Shown here piece after piece: positions 59,403 to 64,000 of a stretch of DNA of 64,000 nucleotides. The stretch spans positions 203,632 to 267,631 of the forward strand of contig NZ_KQ948432.1 of NCBI RefSeq assembly GCF_001514065.1. The letters run 5' to 3'. Made by a program: the position numbers and the translations under genes. The notes beneath the pieces are model-generated. The model was not told where the DNA came from and searched no databases. It saw nothing but the letters and a program-made list of their open reading frames with translations. Within the stretch, counting starts at the first letter, position 1. Every line of letters begins with the position of its first letter. Source of the stretch: Streptomyces antibioticus. GTDB lineage: Bacteria; Actinomycetota; Actinomycetes; Streptomycetales; Streptomycetaceae.

Positions 59403-60035
59403 ATGGCTGCTGAACGTGGGGAAGGCGCGGCGGGCGAGGGCAGGGACGCCGTCGCGGCCGCTCGGAGCGGTGCCGAGGGCGCGCCGGCGGCTGCCGGAGC
59501 GGAGTCGGCCGGTCCGGAGGGCGGTGCGAACGGGTCCGGGCCGGACCCGCAGGTTGCTGCCGCTGTGGCTGCCGCCGAGGCCGCTGGGCCGCAGCAGGGC
59601 GAGACGGTTCGCGTCGACAGCTGGATCTGGTCCGTGCGGCTGGTCAAGACCCGGTCCGCCGGTGCGGCGGCCTGCAAGGGCGGTCATGTCCGGGTGAACG
59701 GTGAGCGGGTCAAGCCGGCCCACTCCGTCCGGGTCGGTGACGAAGTCCGTCTGGTGCATGAGGGGCGGGAGCGGATCGTCGTCGTCAAGCGGCTCATCCG
59801 GAAGCGGGTGGGGGCTCCTGTCGCGGTGCAGTGCTATGTCGACAACAGTCCGCCGCCTCCGCCTCGTGAGGCGGTTGCTCCGGCCGGTATCCGTGACCGA
59901 GGTGCCGGGCGGCCGACCAAGCGGGACCGGCGGGACATGGAGCGCTTGCGGGGGATGGGTGGGGGGCCCGGGGGACCCGGGGTGCCGGGTGGACGTAAGG
60001 GTGGAAGCGCGGGGGGCCGCACGGGCGGGCGGTGA
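59403..60035 (+). CDS. S4-domain RNA-binding protein (HslR-like)
   Basis: A 210-aa protein with an S4 RNA-binding domain at ~70-125: VRVDSWIWSVRLVKTRSAGAAACKGGHVRVNGERVKPAHSVRVGDEVRL (in part). HslR-like proteins bind stalled 50S subunits. The first ~65 residues are Gly/Ala/Glu-rich and low complexity, and the C-terminal tail is basic and Gly-rich. The usual Hsp15 is about 130 aa, so both tails are additions. Role in ribosome rescue is inferred from family. The ATG at 59403 is used. Confidence 0.85.
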   Translation: MAAERGEGAAGEGRDAVAAARSGAEGAPAAAGAESAGPEGGANGSGPDPQVAAAVAAAEAAGPQQGETVRVDSWIWSVRLVKTRSAGAAACKGGHVRVNGERVKPAHSVRVGDEVRLVHEGRERIVVVKRLIRKRVGAPVAVQCYVDNSPPPPPREAVAPAGIRDRGAGRPTKRDRRDMERLRGMGGGPGGPGVPGGRKGGSAGGRTGGR

Positions 60036-60103
60036 CCGACGGGTTCTTCTCGCTCCCGCGGCCGAGAGATGTCGGCCCACAGTGAGCCGGCGACGGCCGA
60101 CCT

Positions 60104-60146
60104 CAAACCCCGGACCGACTGGGTTGGCCAGTCCGCCCGGGGTTTG
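60104..60146. terminator. bidirectional terminator between the S4 and DoxX genes
   Basis: CAAACCCCGG (60104-60113) pairs with 60137-60146, with an inner GACTGG/CCAGTC pairing. AAA at one foot and TTT at the other give short U-tracts in both directions. Confidence 0.8.
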
Positions 60147-60165
60147 CAGGCTGCCGCAGCCGCTG

Positions 60166-60636
60166 TCACGAGCGGTGTCGCAGGAGCCGCAGCAGCTGGG
60201 CGTTCTGACCGCGGCGGGCCCAGGCGATCAGGGCCAGCGGGATGATCAGGATCAGCGGCGTCGCGGCGTTCTCCCCGTCGAAGTAGGAGACCTGGACCAC
60301 GAACGCGCCCACCATCAGCCCGCTCAGCGCCACCGCCGCCACGGACTGCAGTACCGGGACCAACAGCGCGATCGCACCGGCGAGTTCGAGCGCGCCGATG
60401 GTGTACATCCCCGCGTTGCCCCAGCCCATCTCGGCGAAGGCGTCGGCGGCCGTGGGGTGCGCGATCAGCTTGGGCAGCGCGCTCGCGAACGCGTAGAACA
60501 GGGCGAGCAGCACCTGAATGGTGCGCAGGGCGATCCTGGCGCGGCGCCCACGGGCGGTCGCGGACTCGGCGACGACGGTGCCGGTACCGGAGTGGGCGGA
60601 CGCGGCGGCGGTGGCGGATACGGTGGTCTCGGACAT
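60166..60636 (-). CDS. DoxX-family membrane protein
   Basis: A 156-aa DoxX-like protein with four membrane helices: RTIQVLLALFYAFASALPKLIA, GMYTIGALELAGAIALLVPVL, VAAVALSGLMVGAFVVQVSYF and TPLILIIPLALIAWARR. Such proteins are associated with redox stress and thiosulfate:quinone oxidoreductase. The N-terminus is a disordered Ala/Thr-rich segment. AGGAGCCC lies before the ATG at 60636. Confidence 0.88.
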   Translation of the reverse strand: MSETTVSATAAASAHSGTGTVVAESATARGRRARIALRTIQVLLALFYAFASALPKLIAHPTAADAFAEMGWGNAGMYTIGALELAGAIALLVPVLQSVAAVALSGLMVGAFVVQVSYFDGENAATPLILIIPLALIAWARRGQNAQLLRLLRHRS

Positions 60637-60745
60637 CGGGGGCTCCTGTGGGATGCGGTCCGTTGTGCTGTCACAGAGATAGACCGACCCCCGCACCGAA
60701 ACTCATCGCCGCCAGGCGAACATTCCCTCACATCCGCGCGGCCGT

Positions 60746-61462
60746 CTACGCAGCCCCAGCCGTCTCCTCATCCACCGCCCGCACCGTTCGCACCCATATC
60801 CGGTCCTCCGTCAGATACTTGTCCACCCGCAGGCCCGCCTCCCCCAACGCCTCCTCGAACTGTTCCCTCGTCAGCGGCCGGGCCAGGAACGTCTGGGTCC
60901 ATACCGCGTCCGGGAACTCGTACTCCGCGCGTACCGAGTTCACCCCGTCACCGACCGGTTCTGCCGACACCATGCGGAGGGTGAAGCCGCTGGGGTCGAC
61001 GCGCTCGCGTGGCAGGTTGGTGTGGTAGTCCTCGCCCTCCCGCTGGATCAGTACGCATCCGCCCTCCGCGACATGCCGGGCGCAGGCGCGCAGCATCCCG
61101 CGTCGCACCTCGGCGTCGCCGGTGTGCACGAGGAACGACGCGAGCATCACCACGTCGAACCTCTCGGGCAGGTCGAGATCCTCGACCGTACTGCGTATCG
61201 TGCGCGCCCCTTGGACGCGGGCCAGCATTTCCGGGGACTCGTCCACCGCCGTGACCTTGAAGCCCCGTTCCAGCAGCGGGTGGGTCATCCGGCCTACACC
61301 GCAGCCCAGTTCCAGAATGTGCGCCCCCGCCGGCACGGCCGCGGCGATGATGTCCGGCTCGTCGTACACCGGCAACCGCGAGTACAGCTCCACGGCGCAG
61401 CCGTCCGGAGTGATCGCCCCCGGTCCCGTCCCCTCGTACCCCTCACGCATTTTCAGTTCCAT
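60746..61462 (-). CDS. SAM-dependent methyltransferase
   Basis: A 238-aa class I methyltransferase. Motif I is ILELGCGVGRMTHPLLERG near residue 49, post-I acidic VTAVDESPEML, motif II FDVVMLASFLVH, and motif III HVAEGGCVLIQREGED. The substrate is unknown. The ATG at 61462 (MELKMREGYEG) is used; the frame is open further upstream over a Phe/Arg/Gly repeat with no site. It follows the acyltransferase-like gene on the same strand. Confidence 0.88.
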   Translation of the reverse strand: MELKMREGYEGTGPGAITPDGCAVELYSRLPVYDEPDIIAAAVPAGAHILELGCGVGRMTHPLLERGFKVTAVDESPEMLARVQGARTIRSTVEDLDLPERFDVVMLASFLVHTGDAEVRRGMLRACARHVAEGGCVLIQREGEDYHTNLPRERVDPSGFTLRMVSAEPVGDGVNSVRAEYEFPDAVWTQTFLARPLTREQFEEALGEAGLRVDKYLTEDRIWVRTVRAVDEETAGAA

Positions 61463-61511
61463 GCCCGTCCAACGGCCCGCATCCGCAAGGCCGTTCCCCA
61501 CTCGAACACAT

Positions 61512-62501
61512 TCACCCGTCCGAGGGACGAAGCCCCTCCTGAGACCCCGCCTGAAGCCCCTCCTCAAGCCCCGCCTGAAGCCCCTCATGGGGCAGCGGAA
61601 ACCACCCGTACTCGATGTACCAGTGCCCACCCGACCGCAGATGGTCCCCCACCGCCCGCTCCACCGACGTACGCCGAGGCAGCCCCGCCACCGGCAACTC
61701 GGGGTCCCCGAACACGAACTGGACCGGCTCGGTGTCGGCCGACTCGGCGTCTCGCGGCGCGATCCGGAACCGCTCCTGGAAGCGGACGATGTTGGAGTCG
61801 GCGGGCAGGTACCGCTTCAACTGCGGGTCCAGCAGCCAGGAGTGGCACATCGCGGCCCGGTACTCCTCCTCGGGGTAGTGCTTCGCGAAGAACTCGCCCG
61901 CCAGCGCCACCGCCCGGTCGCACGCGGCCGGCGTCAGCGGGCCGAGGAAGTCGGGGATGTGCAGGGCCAGACAGAGCGTGCCCGCGGTCGCCGGCATCCC
62001 CGCCGCCGCCAGCCCCCGTGCCGCCCGCGACCAGAGCCGCGCCCGCTGGAAGTGCAGTCTCCCCAACTGGTAGATCTCACCGCGGAAATGCAGCACCAGC
62101 CACTGCGGGGACTGGATTCCCGCCGTCCCGTACCGCCTGCGGTGGACGGCCATGTTCCGTCCCAGGTCGGTAAGGGTGCGCCGGGACACCTCGGCGGGCA
62201 CCCCCCGCGCCCGGTGGTACGCGCGCGTGTGCGGAAGCGCCGCGGCGAACACGTACGCGGGGAAGATCGGGCGCAGCGCCGCCGGTGCCTCGGCGGTCCG
62301 CGCGGTCAGCTGCAAGCCGTCGCCGTACTCGACGATCTCCCCCATGTCGCGCACCAGCGCCTCGACGCACTCCGTCACCAGCCGCATCGCTCCGGCGTCG
62401 GCCGTCAGGGCCCGCCGCCGGGCCACGAGCTCGTTGATGTCCTCATGGGGTACCGCGAGGTCGAGCAGCACCTCGGCGAGCTCATCGGTGTCCGGCAGCA
62501 C
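61512..62501 (-). CDS. Acyltransferase-domain protein (DUF5596-like)
   Basis: A 329-aa soluble protein of a family annotated in Streptomyces as acyltransferase domain-containing. It has an N-terminal helical domain (LAEVLLDLAVPHEDINELV, VVRDMGEIVEYGD in sense) and a GNAT-like C-terminal domain. Typical stretches are WLVLHFRGEIYQLGRLHFQRARL, ALHIPDFLGPLTPAACDRAVALAGEFFAKHYPEE (in part) and RYLPADSNIVRFQERFRI. The C-terminus carries a short repeat (EGLQAGLEEGLQAGSQEGL). The GTG at 62501 has GGAGGGC upstream. Substrate unknown. Confidence 0.78.
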   Translation of the reverse strand: MLPDTDELAEVLLDLAVPHEDINELVARRRALTADAGAMRLVTECVEALVRDMGEIVEYGDGLQLTARTAEAPAALRPIFPAYVFAAALPHTRAYHRARGVPAEVSRRTLTDLGRNMAVHRRRYGTAGIQSPQWLVLHFRGEIYQLGRLHFQRARLWSRAARGLAAAGMPATAGTLCLALHIPDFLGPLTPAACDRAVALAGEFFAKHYPEEEYRAAMCHSWLLDPQLKRYLPADSNIVRFQERFRIAPRDAESADTEPVQFVFGDPELPVAGLPRRTSVERAVGDHLRSGGHWYIEYGWFPLPHEGLQAGLEEGLQAGSQEGLRPSDG

Positions 62502-62557
62502 GCGCCCTCCAGGAAGGAGTACGAGGAGTAAGTTGACAGAGAGGAGTGGTGATCCCG

Positions 62558-62893
62558 ATGCGTACGGGCAGTGAGCCGACGACCGCGCGCAGTGCGCTGC
62601 GGGCCCGGTTCTGGCTGAGCGTGTGGGGGCTGGTCTGGGCGGTCTTCGGGACAGCCGCGTTCGCCCTCGCGGGCCGCCCCGGGTGGGCCGCCGCCTGCGG
62701 GGTGCTCTGGCTGGTCGTCACCGTCGATCTGATCCTGATCCTTCGGCACATCCGACAGGGCCCGCACTACCAGCCGGGCCCGGACGTCCCACCGTACCGG
62801 CCGGCGGAGCACCGGCCACCGCGCGGGTCACCGGGGCAGCGGCCGCCGTACCGACGACCGGGGAACCGGCCCCCGGACCGGCCCGCGCCCTGA
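62558..62893 (+). CDS. Small two-helix membrane protein with Pro-rich tail
   Basis: A 111-aa protein. Two membrane helices (FWLSVWGLVWAVFGTAAFAL and AACGVLWLVVTVDLILIL) are followed by a Pro/Arg-rich cytoplasmic or extracellular tail (PPRGSPGQRPPYRRPGNRPP). GAGGAG lies 11 nt before the ATG; a GTG at 62549 is also possible. TTGACA at 62533-62538 is nearby. It resembles the general class of small Streptomyces membrane proteins of unknown role. Confidence 0.65.
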   Translation: MRTGSEPTTARSALRARFWLSVWGLVWAVFGTAAFALAGRPGWAAACGVLWLVVTVDLILILRHIRQGPHYQPGPDVPPYRPAEHRPPRGSPGQRPPYRRPGNRPPDRPAP

Positions 62894-62897
62894 GCCG

Positions 62898-63278
62898 TCA
62901 CGCGTCGAACCGCGCCGCCTTCAGGTACTGGGGGTTCGGGTCCAGGGCGGCGGCCAGCCGGAAGTGGCGTTTGGCCTGGTCGGGGCGGGCCTGACGCTCG
63001 TAGGTGCGGGCGAGCGCGAAGTGCGCGAACGCGTTGTCCGGTTCGCGCTCCAGGACGATGGTGAACTCCAGCTCCGCGGGCCGCAGTTGGGCGGCCGCGA
63101 AGAAGGCACGCGCACGCAGCAGGCGGGCGGCGGTGTTCTCGGGGTGCGCGGCGATCACCTGGTCGAGCAGCTTCACCGCGCCCTGCGGGTCCCGTGCGGC
63201 GAGCAACTGCTCGGCGGCACGGAAGTCGATGACATGCGTCTCCGGAGTACGTCCGGTCGAACCGCTGGTCTCGGGCAC
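62898..63278 (-). CDS. Tetratricopeptide-repeat protein
   Basis: A 126-aa protein containing about three TPR units: AEQLLAARDPQGAVKLLDQVIAAHPEN, LLRARAFFAAAQLRPAELEFTIVLEREPDN and FAHFALARTYERQARPDQAKRHFRLAAALDPN (each given in part). Such proteins act as scaffolds for protein complexes. Partner unknown. It precedes coaE on the same strand, separated by 50 nt. Confidence 0.9.
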   Translation of the reverse strand: MPETSGSTGRTPETHVIDFRAAEQLLAARDPQGAVKLLDQVIAAHPENTAARLLRARAFFAAAQLRPAELEFTIVLEREPDNAFAHFALARTYERQARPDQAKRHFRLAAALDPNPQYLKAARFDA

Positions 63279-63328
63279 GGCAGAGTCCTTCCCTCGCTGG
63301 AAGGGTTCAACGCCCGGACGAGGGGCCG

Positions 63329-63958
63329 CTATTCCTGAGACGCCTGGGACGCGTCACGGGGCGCGCGGGCTCTTCGTACGAGCTCGTCCCATACGTCCGT
63401 CACGCGTCGCCGCAGGTCTTCCAGGGGTACGTCGTTGTCGATGACGATGTCCGCGATCTCCCGGCGCTTCTCCCGCGTCGCCTGGGCGGCCATCCGCGCG
63501 CGTGCGTCGTCCTCGGTCATGCCGCGCAGCCTGACGAGACGGTCGAGCTGGGTCTCCGGGGCGGCGTCGACGACGACCACGACGTCGTAGAGCGGGGCGA
63601 GGCCGTTCTCGGTGAGCAGCGGGACGTCATGGACGACGACCGCGTCCTCGTCGGCGGCGGATTCGAGGGCGCGGGAGCGGGCGCCCACCAAGGGGTGCAC
63701 GATCGAGTTCAGCACGGCGAGCTTCTCGGGGTCGGCGAACACGATCGACCCCAGCTTGGGGCGGTCTAGGCTGCCGTCCTCGGCGAGCACACCGGCCCCG
63801 AAGGCCTCCACGACCGCGGCCAGCCCGGGCGTACCGGGCGCGACGACCTCGCGCGCGATACGGTCCGCGTCGATCAGCACGGCCCCCCGCTCGACGAGCA
63901 GCCGCGACACCTCACTCTTGCCGGCGCCGATCCCACCGGTCAGACCCACCTTCAGCAT
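63329..63958 (-). CDS. coaE: Dephospho-CoA kinase
   Basis: A 209-aa dephospho-CoA kinase, the last step of coenzyme A biosynthesis, which phosphorylates the 3'-hydroxyl of dephospho-CoA. The P-loop is [13 protein letters not shown] at the N-terminus, followed by [31 protein letters not shown] and [16 protein letters not shown]. Length is typical. The -10 TAAGCT of a PafBC-like promoter ends 7 nt before the ATG, so the mRNA is probably leaderless. Confidence 0.96.
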   Translation of the reverse strand: MLKVGLTGGIGAGKSEVSRLLVERGAVLIDADRIAREVVAPGTPGLAAVVEAFGAGVLAEDGSLDRPKLGSIVFADPEKLAVLNSIVHPLVGARSRALESAADEDAVVVHDVPLLTENGLAPLYDVVVVVDAAPETQLDRLVRLRGMTEDDARARMAAQATREKRREIADIVIDNDVPLEDLRRRVTDVWDELVRRARAPRDASQASQE

Positions 63959-63965
63959 GAGCCGC

Positions 63966-63988
63966 AGCTTAGGCCGTGCCGCTGACAA
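63966..63988 (-). promoter_or_regulatory. RecA-independent DNA-damage-type promoter of coaE
   Basis: On the minus strand TTGTCAGCG (63988-63980), an 8-nt spacer and TAAGCT (63971-63966). It differs from the tTGTCRgtg-N8-TAnnnT consensus at one position (C for T in the gtg part). The -10 ends 7 nt before the coaE ATG. Confidence 0.7.
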
Positions 63989-64000
63989 CGCACCCCACCG

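Noticed and set aside
1-64000. CRISPR array, rRNA or integrated phage/attachment site
   Set aside because: No regularly spaced repeats with unique spacers, no rRNA sequence, and no integrase or structural phage genes were seen.

Overview
The window is high-GC actinobacterial chromosome and almost certainly comes from a Streptomyces. Many genes start with GTG, codons mostly end in G or C, many start-to-stop junctions overlap by 4 nt, many genes look leaderless, and actinomycete-specific families are present (WhiJ/Scr1-type regulators with DUF397 partners, a mycothiol-dependent isomerase-like protein, F420-type PPOX proteins, TerD paralogues). The order uvrA ... aroQ ... terC/terD ... uvrB ... 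ogt ... coaE is, as far as I remember, a conserved core block of Streptomyces chromosomes, interrupted here by accessory genes and one insertion sequence.

Layout. 1-2.2 kb: tail of an unidentified gene, then a LacI regulator and a PfkB sugar kinase, with a 32-bp perfect palindrome upstream. 2.3-5.4 kb: uvrA. 5.6-7.0 kb: maleylpyruvate isomerase-like and metallo-beta-lactamase-fold genes. 7.3-9.8 kb: polar amino acid ABC transporter. 9.9-12.9 kb: aroQ, an S66 carboxypeptidase and a frameshifted MFS transporter. 12.8-18.4 kb: Ca2+/H+ antiporter, a small barrel protein, terC behind a manganese riboswitch, and two TerD proteins. 18.5-23.4 kb: uvrB, MHYT sensor, glycerophosphodiesterase and ogt. 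23.6-30 kb: pseudouridine catabolism (psuG plus kinase), corA, CBS, PPOX and a kinase-like protein. 30-32.2 kb: frameshifted HxlR regulator, NAD(P)-binding reductase and a complete IS5/IS427-type element. 32.3-37.3 kb: DUF2293, DUF1772, orphan gltD, AhpD-like and MocR genes. 37.4-40.2 kb: a WhiJ/DUF397/HATPase cluster. 40.3-51 kb: ABC exporter, DUF899, amidohydrolase, EEP nuclease, FUSC protein and an FtsX/ABC pair. 51.4-55.6 kb: small accessory genes, gene remnants and several tandem repeats around ridA, a GNAT and a GH6 glucanase. 55.6-64 kb: hydantoin-type racemase/NCS1 transporter/GntR locus, family 5 UDG, S4 protein, DoxX, methyltransferase, TPR and coaE.

How it fits together. The best-supported regulatory theme is DNA damage. 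uvrA, uvrB, ogt and coaE each have a promoter of the RecA-independent (PafBC) type, TTGTCAGTG-N8-TAnnnT, and the terD gene next to uvrB has a near-perfect copy. A second theme is metal homeostasis. TerC sits behind a yybP-ykoY aptamer whose closing strand is an exact 8-nt complement of the terC Shine-Dalgarno, and it neighbours a ChaA-type antiporter and the TerD proteins. The accessory parts show decay: two single-base frameshifts, one early stop codon, one truncated VOC gene and one remnant fused to ridA.
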